From: Pandoraea pneumonica
Lineage (GTDB): Bacteria; Pseudomonadota; Gammaproteobacteria; Burkholderiales; Burkholderiaceae
Assembly (NCBI RefSeq): GCF_902459645.1
Contig: NZ_CABPSK010000001.1
Coordinates: forward strand, 434,001-498,000
Direction: 5' to 3'
DNA: 64,000 nt
How positions within the stretch are numbered: the stretch's first letter is position 1; every line of letters starts with the position of its first letter. Made by a program: the position numbers and the translations under genes. Shown in pieces: positions 24,661 to 33,626 of the stretch. The notes below the pieces were generated by a model that worked only from the letters and a program-made list of their open reading frames with translations, had not been told where the DNA came from and did no database searches.

Positions 24661-27600
24661 ATGCCTGCCCAAACGATGACGCGTGACATTGCCGTGGCAG
24701 GCCGCCTGCTGCGTATCGGAGGCGTGCTGGCGCTGCTCTTCGGATTTTCGGTGTGGGCAGCGGCAATTTCCTACGCCATGTTCGGAGCGCTCTGGCAAGG
24801 CGGTCAGAAGACCGAGTCGTTCTTCGCGGCCGTCTCGCGCGAAATTCGCGATCTCGAAGTCTTCAACGAGCAGGCGCGCTCGATGTCGCGCACCGTGCAG
24901 GCAAGTTCTGCTCCCCCTGGAGGTACCACGCGCTTGCTTGGCGAGCGCGTGTTGCAACCACTCAACGCGTTGAAGCCGGGCACTGCCGTTCGCATCGGTG
25001 GGGTGGCGTGGGACGGCGATTTTGAAGTCGTCAAACTGGCGGAGATCACACCTGAGCGTGCACAGGTGCTGGCTCGCCTGACCGCGCGGCTGATGGTACT
25101 CGACGCCGACTTCTGGAGTCCGTTCGACTCGCAAGATGAAACCTTCCTGATCTCACCCGATGGGGCGTTTGCCGCCTATCGTCCTTCGCTCGGACGCGAA
25201 TCGTTCAGTGCTGCCGACCTGGAGCGCGACACGCGCATGATGCTCGCGGAAATGAACAAGGTTGAGCGTTATCAGGCGCGCGCGCTAGGGCAGGAAGACG
25301 GTCCGTTCTGGACGTACAACTACGAACACCCCGTGACTCACGTGAAGACGGTATCGAGCTTCGTGCCGATCCGCGATCTCGAAGGGCACGTCATTCTGTA
25401 CGTCGGCACCAGCATGTCGCCGGAACTGATTGTGCCGCCGCGCATGCGCAATCTCGATAAGACGCGCGAGACACTTCAACTCGTTTCCGTCGAAGGCATT
25501 ATCGTTGCGAGTGCCGGCACACCGCTGCCGACGCCTCGCCATATGAAGACGCTCGCAACGCTGCCGTTGTTCGGTGGATCGCAAATGACGTTGCGCACCG
25601 ATGGAAAACGGATCGTCTTCGAGCGTCACCTCCCATTCAATCCGTGGTTTGTGCGCTATGCCGTGTCGCCCGCAGAATTGCTGATGGGCAACGCGACGCT
25701 TTTGATCGTTGCAACGCTTTTGCTCCTGTTTTACGCGGGCGGTGTTTTCGCTGCCATGCGCTACATCCGTAAGCGCGTTATCGACCCCGCGCGCAAACGC
25801 ACTACGGCGCTGCTTGAGCGCGATGCATTCACACAAACGCTGATCGAAACGGCACCCGTTGGCATGGCCATCATCGACCCGTTCGAACCGGCGGTCGTCA
25901 TGAGCAATCCGGCCTACGCGGGCACGGTCGATTTGCTGCGGCAGTTGGGCGACGGAGAACTGACCCGGATGTATCGCCAGTTGCACAGCGGTGTCGTCGC
26001 GCGTCCGGTGCGGCGCTTGCTGAGCGTCTCGGACGATGCCGGTGAGCGCCATTACGCCGTGAGCTTTGTCGATACCGTGTTTCGCGAACAGTCCGTGCTG
26101 ATCGGCACACTATCGGATGTCACCGAACAGCGTCGCTTCGAGTTGGAACAGCGCAAGGCGCGACTGGCGGCCGAGAGCGCCAACAAGGCCAAAGACGTGT
26201 TCCTCACGACGGTCAGTCATGAAATGCGCACGCCGCTATATGGGACGCTCGCGTCGTTGGAACTGCTCAGCGCGCAAAAGCTTGGGGACGAGCATCGTTA
26301 TTACGTCGATGTGATGGAGAGCTCCACGCGCAATCTGCTCGATCTGATCAACGACTTGCTCGATTATTCACGCATGCAGGTGGGGCGTTTCGAACTGAAT
26401 TCGCGCGACTTTTCGCTGCTCAAGGAGCTGGAGGCGGTCGGTCTGTCGTTTACCGGCCGGGCGCGTTTGCAGGGTCTCACGCTCGACTGGATGATCGATC
26501 CGCAATTGACGCGTGCTGTGCATACCGACGCCCTCCGGCTTGGCCAAGTGGTCACGAATTTGGTGGGTAACGCGATCAAGTTCACGACGCAGGGCTTCGT
26601 CGCGTTCAGCGCTCAGGTGGAACGCGCCGATGCGCAAGGGTGCGACGTGGTGTTCTCGGTGAGCGACAGCGGCGCAGGGATTGCCGCCGGGGACCTGCCC
26701 GATCTCTTCCGCCCGTTCGGTAAGAGCACCAACGAACCGGGCATGCAGCACGGTACGGGTCTGGGGCTTGCGATCTCGCATCAGTTTGTCGCCATGCTCG
26801 GCGGAACGTTGCAGGTCGACAGCGTGGAGGGCCGCGGCACGACGATGCATTTTTCGCTGCGTTTGCCGTGGGCGCCGAACACCGAGGCACCGGCCGTCGT
26901 GCAGACCGGTAAGACCTTTGCTTATGTCAGTTCGCTTGCGCGGCGACATCGCTATCTCGAATCGCTGATCCGTTTCGCCGGATATGCGCCGGTGCGCTAC
27001 GACGACGCGGTCGCCTGGTCGACCGGCGATGGCCGTGCGCGCGATGCCGGTTTGCTGATGTTCGCGGACGAATGGCCGGTACGCGGCATGGCGGGCGCCG
27101 AAGTGTATCTCCTGCGGTCGACACCGCAAGACAATCCCGCCGCCAAGGCAAGCGCGTGGCCTCGCGATATCGCGTTGCTGCATCAGGCCGCGCTTTGGGA
27201 CGCGCTGGGCTACTCGCCCGCACCCGGTCTGGCCTCGTCGGCCGATCTGCCTCGCAGTCGCAGCGCGCAACCCGGGGCACGCCCGTTAGCGGGTTGGTAC
27301 GTGCTGGTGACCGACGATCATCCGATCAGCGGCATGCTGCTCTCGCGCCAGTTGGAAGGTCTCGGCGCGATGGTCGATTGCTACAACGACCCGCGTGAAG
27401 CGCTCGACGCCTTCGACAGCGAATCGCACATGCTGGTGATCACCGATGCCAATATGCCGCATATTTCGGGGCATACGCTGGCCTCCGAAATCAAGGCGCG
27501 GGCGCCCCAAGTGCCGGTCATTGTGGCGACGGCCGACGTCACGCTTCGCATCGATCGTGAGCCGAAGTCGCCCTTCGACGCGGTGGTCTACAAGCCGGTC

Positions 27601-28041
27601 GACGCGGGCTCTCTGCTGCGTGTCATCGATATCATCCGTGCCCGTTATCCGTCGCTGCGCGATGAGATCGAGCCGTTGCCTGCGGTCGTCGATTCGTCGG
27701 TGACGTCGGATGAATCGGCCGCCGCTGGGTTTGTGAAAGATGCCGGTGTCTCGCTTGGCGACATGCTCGATACCTTCGTTCGCGTCACCGATCAGGACAT
27801 CGAAGACTGCCGCACAGCACTGACGGATTTGTCGCGTGATACGTTGCGGCATTCGGCACACCGACTGCGTGGCGGGTTCATGTCGTTCGGACTGGCCTCG
27901 TTGGCGTCGCACGCGGCACAACTCGAACATCTCGCACCGCAGGCGTCCGCAGGGCAAATTCGCGCATCGTTCGACGTGCTGGAAACCGCATGGAACGATT
28001 GGCTGCGTGCGCAAGGGCACGCGATTACCAGCGACGCGTGA
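24661..28041 (+). CDS. Hybrid sensor histidine kinase with REC and Hpt domains
   Basis: A 1126-aa inner-membrane phosphorelay kinase. Layout: helix 19-41; periplasmic sensor about 42-340; helix about 343-365; PAS-like region about 395-490; HisKA with H520 in VSHEMRTP; HATPase with NLVGNAIKF, SDSGAGI and GTGLGLAIS; receiver about 880-1000 with acceptor D929 (VITDANMP); Hpt domain about 1030-1115 with H1067 in HRLRGG. A full His-Asp-His relay in one chain can pass phosphate to the RcsB-like regulator encoded 28 bases upstream. This corresponds to RcsC and RcsD functions in one protein, or to BvgS/EvgS architecture. ATG 24661 was chosen because an in-frame start further upstream would lie inside the regulator gene. 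No clear ribosome-binding site precedes it, so coupling to the upstream gene is likely. Confidence 0.9.
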   Translation: MPAQTMTRDIAVAGRLLRIGGVLALLFGFSVWAAAISYAMFGALWQGGQKTESFFAAVSREIRDLEVFNEQARSMSRTVQASSAPPGGTTRLLGERVLQPLNALKPGTAVRIGGVAWDGDFEVVKLAEITPERAQVLARLTARLMVLDADFWSPFDSQDETFLISPDGAFAAYRPSLGRESFSAADLERDTRMMLAEMNKVERYQARALGQEDGPFWTYNYEHPVTHVKTVSSFVPIRDLEGHVILYVGTSMSPELIVPPRMRNLDKTRETLQLVSVEGIIVASAGTPLPTPRHMKTLATLPLFGGSQMTLRTDGKRIVFERHLPFNPWFVRYAVSPAELLMGNATLLIVATLLLLFYAGGVFAAMRYIRKRVIDPARKRTTALLERDAFTQTLIETAPVGMAIIDPFEPAVVMSNPAYAGTVDLLRQLGDGELTRMYRQLHSGVVARPVRRLLSVSDDAGERHYAVSFVDTVFREQSVLIGTLSDVTEQRRFELEQRKARLAAESANKAKDVFLTTVSHEMRTPLYGTLASLELLSAQKLGDEHRYYVDVMESSTRNLLDLINDLLDYSRMQVGRFELNSRDFSLLKELEAVGLSFTGRARLQGLTLDWMIDPQLTRAVHTDALRLGQVVTNLVGNAIKFTTQGFVAFSAQVERADAQGCDVVFSVSDSGAGIAAGDLPDLFRPFGKSTNEPGMQHGTGLGLAISHQFVAMLGGTLQVDSVEGRGTTMHFSLRLPWAPNTEAPAVVQTGKTFAYVSSLARRHRYLESLIRFAGYAPVRYDDAVAWSTGDGRARDAGLLMFADEWPVRGMAGAEVYLLRSTPQDNPAAKASAWPRDIALLHQAALWDALGYSPAPGLASSADLPRSRSAQPGARPLAGWYVLVTDDHPISGMLLSRQLEGLGAMVDCYNDPREALDAFDSESHMLVITDANMPHISGHTLASEIKARAPQVPVIVATADVTLRIDREPKSPFDAVVYKPVDAGSLLRVIDIIRARYPSLRDEIEPLPAVVDSSVTSDESAAAGFVKDAGVSLGDMLDTFVRVTDQDIEDCRTALTDLSRDTLRHSAHRLRGGFMSFGLASLASHAAQLEHLAPQASAGQIRASFDVLETAWNDWLRAQGHAITSDA

Positions 28042-28056
28042 ACCCGACCGTTCCCG

Positions 28057-28962
28057 CTATTCCACAAAATGCTCCGACACGAGTTGTCGGAGCCATTGAT
28101 TGCCAGCGTCCTGATGGTAGCGGCGATGCCAAAACACATTCGTCTGTAATGCCGGTAAACGCACAGGTGGTTTGACGAAGCGCAGGCCGAACGGTGCGGC
28201 CGCGCGCTCCGCGAATTTCTGCGGCACGGTGACGACAAGGTCATTGACACTCACGACGTACGGCACGGCGATGAAGTGCGGCACCCAGAAGTTGGCATCG
28301 GCACCGAAACCCGCTTGCGCCAGCAACTGATTGACCCGCGCGTACGGGTTGTCACCCGTGGTCACAAAGAGATGCCGCGCCGCCTGAAAATCCGCTAAAC
28401 CCGCCTCGGGACGGTCAAGCGCATGGCCGACGCGGAACATGCTCACATACTGTTGGCGAAACAACCGCCGTTGGTAAAACGGACCGGTCAGGTCGTCGAA
28501 TGCCCCGATGGCAAGATCGATGCGCCCGGCCGCCATGGCTTCCTTGAGATCGGGCAGGGCGGCACGCACGGTGCTCAATCGCACGCTTGGCGCCAACTGG
28601 GTGCACAGATCGATCAACGTCGGCATGAAATACACCTCGCCGACATCGGTCATCGCCAGCGTGAACTCGCGCTGACTGGTGGCCGGATCGAACGCTTCAC
28701 GGTGATTGATGGCCCGCGAGATGCCCGCGAGCGCAGCCGAAACCGGCTCGGCCAATGCCTCCGCAAACGGCGTGGGCTGCATGCCATTGCCGGTACGGGT
28801 GAACAGTTCGTCGTCGAACGTCTGACGAAGGCGCGCAAGCCCGTTGCTTACGGCCGGCTGCGACAACCCCAGTTCGCGGGCCGCCTGCGAAATGCTCCGA
28901 TGCGTGAGCACCGCATGAAACACAACCAGCAAGTTCAAATCGACATCGCGCAAGGAAATCAT
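28057..28962 (-). CDS. LysR-family transcriptional regulator divergent from hmgA
   Basis: A 301-aa LysR regulator. The winged helix-turn-helix lies at residues 1-65 (DLNLLVVFHAVLTHRSISQA, LGLSQPAVSNGLARLR), followed by a substrate-binding domain of the NodD-like subgroup (FTLAMTDVGEVYFMPTLI). The gene is transcribed away from hmgA with 113 bases between them, the usual arrangement for a LysR activator and its target. It probably senses homogentisate or a related aromatic intermediate; this is inference. It is convergent with the hybrid kinase gene, with 15 bases between their ends. Confidence 0.9.
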   Translation of the reverse strand: MISLRDVDLNLLVVFHAVLTHRSISQAARELGLSQPAVSNGLARLRQTFDDELFTRTGNGMQPTPFAEALAEPVSAALAGISRAINHREAFDPATSQREFTLAMTDVGEVYFMPTLIDLCTQLAPSVRLSTVRAALPDLKEAMAAGRIDLAIGAFDDLTGPFYQRRLFRQQYVSMFRVGHALDRPEAGLADFQAARHLFVTTGDNPYARVNQLLAQAGFGADANFWVPHFIAVPYVVSVNDLVVTVPQKFAERAAAPFGLRFVKPPVRLPALQTNVFWHRRYHQDAGNQWLRQLVSEHFVE

Positions 28963-28974
28963 AGTGCCTGGATA

Positions 28975-28993
28975 ATATTCGCGTTATGAATAT
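28975..28993. promoter_or_regulatory. LysR binding-site candidate between lysR and hmgA
   Basis: ATATTC and GAATAT form a perfect inverted repeat with a 7-base spacer; the inner TTC-N7-GAA gives the T-N11-A pattern of LysR sites. It lies in the divergent intergenic region, close to the lysR start, where autoregulation and activation of hmgA could both occur. Confidence 0.6.
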
Positions 28994-29075
28994 AGTGGAT
29001 TCACCTATTTATATCGCAAAATATACACGCATGTCGGAAAATGGCGGCATTCGATAACAGGAGACGAGGCATTCC

Positions 29076-30413
29076 ATGGATTCCATCCATTCCCTCCCGA
29101 AAGCCAACCAGATTCAGGGGGAGCTGGGCTATCTGTCTGGCTTCCTCAATGAGTTCGCGACCGAGGCATTGCCCGGCGCGCTGCCTGTCGGGCAAAACTC
29201 GCCGCAGCGTGCCCCGTACGGTCTCTACGCAGAACAACTCTCCGGCACTGCCTTCACTGCGCCGCGCGGTCACAATCGCCGCTCGTGGGTTTATCGCATT
29301 CGTCCGGCAGCGATGCACAAGCCGTTCACGGAAATTGAGCAGTCGCGCTGGCTGAGCCGCTTCGACGAAGTGGCCGCGCCGCCCAATCAAATGCGTTGGG
29401 ACCCGCTGCCGATGCCGTCCGAACCGACCGACTTTGTCGACGGCATGGTCACCATGGGGGGCAACGGTAGCCCCGACGGGCAACGCGGTTGCGGCATTCA
29501 CTTGTATGCCGCCAACCAGTCGATGGAAGGCCGCTTTTTCTATAACGCCGACGGCGAATTGCTGATCGTGCCGCAGGAAGGCCGTTTGCGTCTGGCGACG
29601 GAATTCGGCGTCATGGACGTCGAGCCGTACGAGATTGCGGTTGTGCCTCGTGGCGTGCGTTTTCGCGTCACGCTGCTCGACGGCACGGCGCGCGGTTACG
29701 TTTGCGAGAACTACGGCGCGCTTCTGCGTCTGCCCGATCTGGGCCCTATCGGTTCGAACGGGTTGGCCAATCCGCGTGATTTCCTGACGCCCGTGGCGGC
29801 CTACGAGGACGTCGAAGGCGATTTCGAGTTGGTGGCCAAGTTTGGCGGCGAACTCTGGCGCGCCGATATCGGTCACTCGCCGCTGGATGTGGTGGCGTGG
29901 CACGGTAACTACGTCCCGTACAAGTACGATCTGCGCCGTTTCAATACGATCGGCTCGATCAGCTACGACCACCCGGATCCGTCGATCTTCCTGGTGCTGC
30001 AATCGCAAAGCAACACGCCGGGCGTGGACGATATCGACTTCGTGATTTTCCCGCCGCGCTGGCTGGCGATGGAAAACTCGTTCCGCCCGCCTTGGTTCCA
30101 CCGCAACATCGCGAGCGAGTTCATGGGGCTGATTCACGGTGTGTACGACGCGAAGGCCGAAGGCTTTGTGCCGGGCGGCGCGAGTCTGCACAACTGCATG
30201 TCGGGCCACGGTCCGGATGCCGACACGTTCGAAAAGGCGTCGGCAGCCGACACGAGCAAGCCGCACAAGGTCGACGCCACGATGGCGTTCATGTTCGAGA
30301 CGCCGGCCGTCATTCGCCCGACGCGCTTCGCGTTGCAGACCAAGCAGTTGCAGGACAACTACTACACCTGCTGGCAAGGTCTGAAAAAGCACTTCAACCC
30401 GAATCAGAAGTAA
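29076..30413 (+). CDS. hmgA: Homogentisate 1,2-dioxygenase
   Basis: A 445-aa enzyme that opens the homogentisate ring to maleylacetoacetate in tyrosine and phenylalanine breakdown. The iron ligands of human HGD (H335, E341, H371) correspond to H342 and E348 in [13 protein letters not shown] and H378 in SGHGPD, with identical spacing. The N terminus [20 protein letters not shown] is typical. GACGAGG lies six bases before the ATG. fahA follows after 100 bases, forming the usual hmgA-fahA pair. No maleylacetoacetate isomerase gene is in the window. Confidence 0.96.
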   Translation: MDSIHSLPKANQIQGELGYLSGFLNEFATEALPGALPVGQNSPQRAPYGLYAEQLSGTAFTAPRGHNRRSWVYRIRPAAMHKPFTEIEQSRWLSRFDEVAAPPNQMRWDPLPMPSEPTDFVDGMVTMGGNGSPDGQRGCGIHLYAANQSMEGRFFYNADGELLIVPQEGRLRLATEFGVMDVEPYEIAVVPRGVRFRVTLLDGTARGYVCENYGALLRLPDLGPIGSNGLANPRDFLTPVAAYEDVEGDFELVAKFGGELWRADIGHSPLDVVAWHGNYVPYKYDLRRFNTIGSISYDHPDPSIFLVLQSQSNTPGVDDIDFVIFPPRWLAMENSFRPPWFHRNIASEFMGLIHGVYDAKAEGFVPGGASLHNCMSGHGPDADTFEKASAADTSKPHKVDATMAFMFETPAVIRPTRFALQTKQLQDNYYTCWQGLKKHFNPNQK

Positions 30414-30513
30414 GCGGACCCGCACCGCAACTTCACCCAACCTCGAGACGGCCCACGCCGCGCACCGTTGTGCGGCTGTGGGCCTGCGCATTACCACGAA
30501 CAAGGATTTCTTC

Positions 30514-31791
30514 ATGTCTCAACTCCTGCAAAGCTGGCTCGCGTCCGCCAACACCGGCACGACGGACTTCCCGCTCCAAAACCTGCCGTACGGCGTGTTC
30601 AGCACCCCGTCCCAGGCCGCATTGCGCGTCGGTGTCGCGATCGGCGATCAGGTGCTCGATCTCGCTGCCCTCGAAGCCGCTGGTCTCTTGACGCCGGGCA
30701 ATGGCACCGCGGTGTTCTCGCAGCCGTCGATCAACGCCTTCGTGGCACTCGGCCGCCCGGTATGGCAAGCCACGCGCGCTCGCCTCACGGCGCTGCTCGC
30801 CGCCGATGGCGACGCCGCATTGCGCGATAACGCAACGCTGCGTGCGCAGGCGCTGGTGCCGCTCGCAGACGCGACGCTGCATCTGCCGGTGCAAGTGCCG
30901 GGTTACACCGACTTCTACTCGTCGAAAGAACACGCCACGAACGTGGGCACCATGTTCCGCGATCCGGCCAACGCGCTGCTGCCGAACTGGCTTGAAATTC
31001 CGATCGGCTATAACGGCCGCGCGAGCTCCGTGGTGGTGAGCGGTACCGAGATTCATCGTCCGAACGGGCAGATCAAGTTGCCGGATCAACCGCGCCCGAT
31101 CTTCGACGCGTGCCGCAAGCTCGACTTCGAACTCGAAACTGGCTTCATCGTCGGACGCGAGACGGCGCTGGGCGACACGCTCGACGTCGAAGCCGCCGAG
31201 GCCGCGATTTTCGGCATGGTGCTGCTCAACGATTGGTCGGCCCGCGATCTGCAACAGTGGGAATACGTACCGCTTGGCCCGTTCAACGCGAAGACGTTCG
31301 GCACGTCGATCTCGCCTTGGGTGGTGACGATGGAGGCGCTCGAACCGTTCCGCGTCGCTGGCCCCGAGCAGACCCCGCAACCGGTGTCGTACCTGCAACA
31401 GCAGGGCAAGCACGCGTTCGACATCGAACTCGAAGTGCTGCTGCAAGCCGAGACCGACACGCAGGCGACGACGATTTGCCGCACGAACTTCCGTCATATG
31501 TACTGGAGCATGGCGCAGCAGTTCGCCCACCACACGGTGTCCGGCTGCAATGTGCGTGTGGGCGATCTGATGGGCTCCGGCACGATCAGCGGTCCGACGC
31601 CCGATTCGTTCGGCAGCCTGCTCGAACTCACGTGGAACGGTAAGAACCCGCTCACGCTCGCTGGCGGTGCGAAGCGTACCTTCATCGAAGATGGCGACAC
31701 GGTGGTCATGGCGGGCTGGTGCCAGGGCGACGGTTATCGCGTCGGGTTTGGCGAAGTCTCCGGCAAGATTTTGCCGGCCAAAGCCCGCTGA
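30514..31791 (+). CDS. fahA: Fumarylacetoacetase
   Basis: A 425-aa FAH enzyme, the last step of homogentisate degradation, which cleaves fumarylacetoacetate to fumarate and acetoacetate. The active-site block DFYSSKEHATNVGTMFRDP is nearly identical to mammalian FAH, followed by NWLEIPIGYNGRASSVVVSG and the metal-binding region ELETGFIVGRET. The chosen ATG starts MSQLLQSWLASAN; an in-frame extension of 12 residues upstream is unsupported. It is co-directional with hmgA and probably co-transcribed. A small ORF on the opposite strand overlaps its last 58 bases. Confidence 0.95.
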   Translation: MSQLLQSWLASANTGTTDFPLQNLPYGVFSTPSQAALRVGVAIGDQVLDLAALEAAGLLTPGNGTAVFSQPSINAFVALGRPVWQATRARLTALLAADGDAALRDNATLRAQALVPLADATLHLPVQVPGYTDFYSSKEHATNVGTMFRDPANALLPNWLEIPIGYNGRASSVVVSGTEIHRPNGQIKLPDQPRPIFDACRKLDFELETGFIVGRETALGDTLDVEAAEAAIFGMVLLNDWSARDLQQWEYVPLGPFNAKTFGTSISPWVVTMEALEPFRVAGPEQTPQPVSYLQQQGKHAFDIELEVLLQAETDTQATTICRTNFRHMYWSMAQQFAHHTVSGCNVRVGDLMGSGTISGPTPDSFGSLLELTWNGKNPLTLAGGAKRTFIEDGDTVVMAGWCQGDGYRVGFGEVSGKILPAKAR

Positions 31792-32060
31792 GCTTGCGCG
31801 GCTGCGGCGAGTGCCTCAGCCGTTGGCAGACGCTCCCACCAAGGGTTGCGGCGCATGGGGATGCCGCTTGCCATGACTCGGCAGCGTGTTGGCGTGTATG
31901 CCAGTTCGTTGCCGACACGACGCAGTAGCGGCATATCGCCCAGACGGGCTCGCTTTGGCACGCGCAACGAGCGCTTTGCTGGCGGCTTGGTGGTTTGGGT
32001 GGCGGGCTGCGAGGGATGCGGAAGAGTGTGGATCGGCGCGGCTGGCGTGGCGTGGGACAT
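31734..32060 (-). CDS. Small hypothetical protein overlapping the 3' end of fahA
   Basis: A 108-aa ORF on the opposite strand to fahA, which it overlaps by 58 bases. Support: GGGAG seven bases before the ATG, a high third-position GC content by eye, and a Pro/Lys/Arg-rich N terminus followed by a compact region (GDMPLLRRVGNELAYTPTRC). Against: no recognised domain, and antisense overlap with a conserved gene. The terminator at 32183-32219 lies upstream of it, so it would need its own promoter. It is either a genuine lineage-specific basic protein or a chance ORF. Confidence 0.45.
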   Translation of the reverse strand: MSHATPAAPIHTLPHPSQPATQTTKPPAKRSLRVPKRARLGDMPLLRRVGNELAYTPTRCRVMASGIPMRRNPWWERLPTAEALAAAAQAQRALAGKILPETSPNPTR

Positions 32061-32182
32061 TGGGTGACTCCCGAGAACGGATGATGGAAGTCATTTAGCC
32101 ACGCAGGCGATCGTTGCGACAGGTGAAGCCGTCCGAAAAACCGGTGACTCGAGCGCCGTTACCCCGAGTGAGCCCGCAAAAG

Positions 32183-32219
32183 AAAAGGTGCCGATCGACC
32201 CGCGTCGACGGCACCTTTT
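32183..32219. terminator. Bidirectional terminator between fahA and the AI-2E-family gene
   Basis: AAAAGGTGCCG (32183-32193) and CGGCACCTTTT (32209-32219) form a perfect 11-bp stem that begins with an A-run and ends with a T-run, so it works in both directions. It lies 34 bases after the stop of the minus-strand transporter gene and downstream of fahA. Confidence 0.88.
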
Positions 32220-32253
32220 GCATTTCTTGCGCTTAACGCATTTCTTGCGTTCC

Positions 32254-33441
32254 TCACACGCCCTTATCGGCGTCGGCGGCAGGCACGTTGGTTGTTTTGC
32301 CCGCTGGGGCATTAGTCGACGTACTGACACCTGACGAAGCGCTTGCGGGCGTGGTCAGCGGCGCTCCGCTGGGGGCGGTGGCCGGGCGGTTGAGCCCCTC
32401 GTTGATCCACGCCATCAACAGCGTATAGGTCACCGCTAAAATCACCGGGCCGACAAAGAGGCCGACGATGCCGAAGCTGAGCATGCCGCCCAGCACACCC
32501 GCCAGAATCAATGTCATCGGCAGATCGGCGCCTCGCTTGATCAGCATTGGCCGCATCACGTTGTCGAGCATGCCGATGATCACAGACAGCACCAGCAACA
32601 ACGTCGCAAGCGTCGGACTGTCTTGCCAGTAAAGCCACGCCACGCTCGACAGCAGTACCGGGAACGGCCCGATTTGCGCAATACAGAGGACGAACATCAG
32701 CGCCGTGAGGAAGCCAGGCAACGGTACGCCGGTCACCCAAAGGCCGATGCCGCCCAGCAACGATTGCGTCACTGCCGTGACCACGATGCCCAGTGCCACG
32801 GCGCGAATCGACATACCGGCGAGCCTCACCGCCTCTTCGCCCCGATCGCCCCCTAACCGGCGCGCAATGCGGATCAGCGCGCGTCCGGCGCGTTCGCCTT
32901 GCATAAAGAGGATGGCCGAGATGATGAGGGTCAAGCCAAGGTGGACGAACAGCAGACCGACTGAGCCGAGCTTCGAAAACGCCCACGTAGCGCCTTTCAC
33001 GGCATACGGCTGAATCTTGGCCACGAGCCCGCCGGGGCCCGCCGCCGCCAGCGCTTGCCATTCTTCGCTAGCGCGTTCCCCAATGACGGGGATATGCGAC
33101 AGCCAGTCCGGCGGCATCGGCAGGCCACGCTCACCGATGGACTGCACTTGCTGACTGATATCGGAGGCATGGCCGATGAGTGTGCCGACTGCGGCAGTGA
33201 GCGGCGCGACGACGATGATCAACATGCCGAAGATCATCACCGTAGTCGCCAACCAACGGCGTCGCCAGAGGCGGCGTTGCAGGCCGATGAGCAGCGGCCA
33301 GGTGGACGCCACGATGGTCACTGCCCAGATGAAGGCGGGCAGGAACGGCAGCAGTACCCACAACGTGCCGATCATCAGCAGGCTGAGTACCAGGATGATC
33401 AGCAGATTTCGGGCGAGTTCGCTCGGCGTCATGGATAGCAT
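32254..33441 (-). CDS. AI-2E family transporter (PerM/YdiK-like)
   Basis: A 395-aa membrane protein with about eight predicted helices and the UPF0118/AI-2E family pattern: LLPFLPAFIWAVTIVASTWP near the N terminus, GLWVTGVPLPGFLTALMFVL in the middle, and LGGMLSFGIVGLFVGPVILA near the C terminus. The last 45 residues are a Pro/Ala/Thr-rich tail. The chosen ATG has GGAG six bases upstream; an in-frame start 108 bases further upstream would add a non-family basic stretch. Some members export autoinducer-2, others are Na+/H+ antiporters; the substrate here is unknown. Confidence 0.87.
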   Translation of the reverse strand: MLSMTPSELARNLLIILVLSLLMIGTLWVLLPFLPAFIWAVTIVASTWPLLIGLQRRLWRRRWLATTVMIFGMLIIVVAPLTAAVGTLIGHASDISQQVQSIGERGLPMPPDWLSHIPVIGERASEEWQALAAAGPGGLVAKIQPYAVKGATWAFSKLGSVGLLFVHLGLTLIISAILFMQGERAGRALIRIARRLGGDRGEEAVRLAGMSIRAVALGIVVTAVTQSLLGGIGLWVTGVPLPGFLTALMFVLCIAQIGPFPVLLSSVAWLYWQDSPTLATLLLVLSVIIGMLDNVMRPMLIKRGADLPMTLILAGVLGGMLSFGIVGLFVGPVILAVTYTLLMAWINEGLNRPATAPSGAPLTTPASASSGVSTSTNAPAGKTTNVPAADADKGV

Positions 33442-33626
33442 AAGCACTCCGGAAGGGGGAAAGCGGGCCGTGCCGCGAATCGGGCACGGCGGTCGAACGC
33501 AGAACGTACGTCTCGCAAGCAAGATGCCACGCGGGCGAAGGTACGGCAAGTGCGTGGCTTCCTTGTGACGTGGCGCCAGTCTACCGCGCCTCGCACCACC
33601 ACGGCGTGAGGTGGCCCAATGCGCGA

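Noticed and set aside
31846-32098. Overlapping plus-strand small frames after fahA
   Set aside because: No ribosome-binding sites or motifs; they overlap the better-supported minus-strand ORF.
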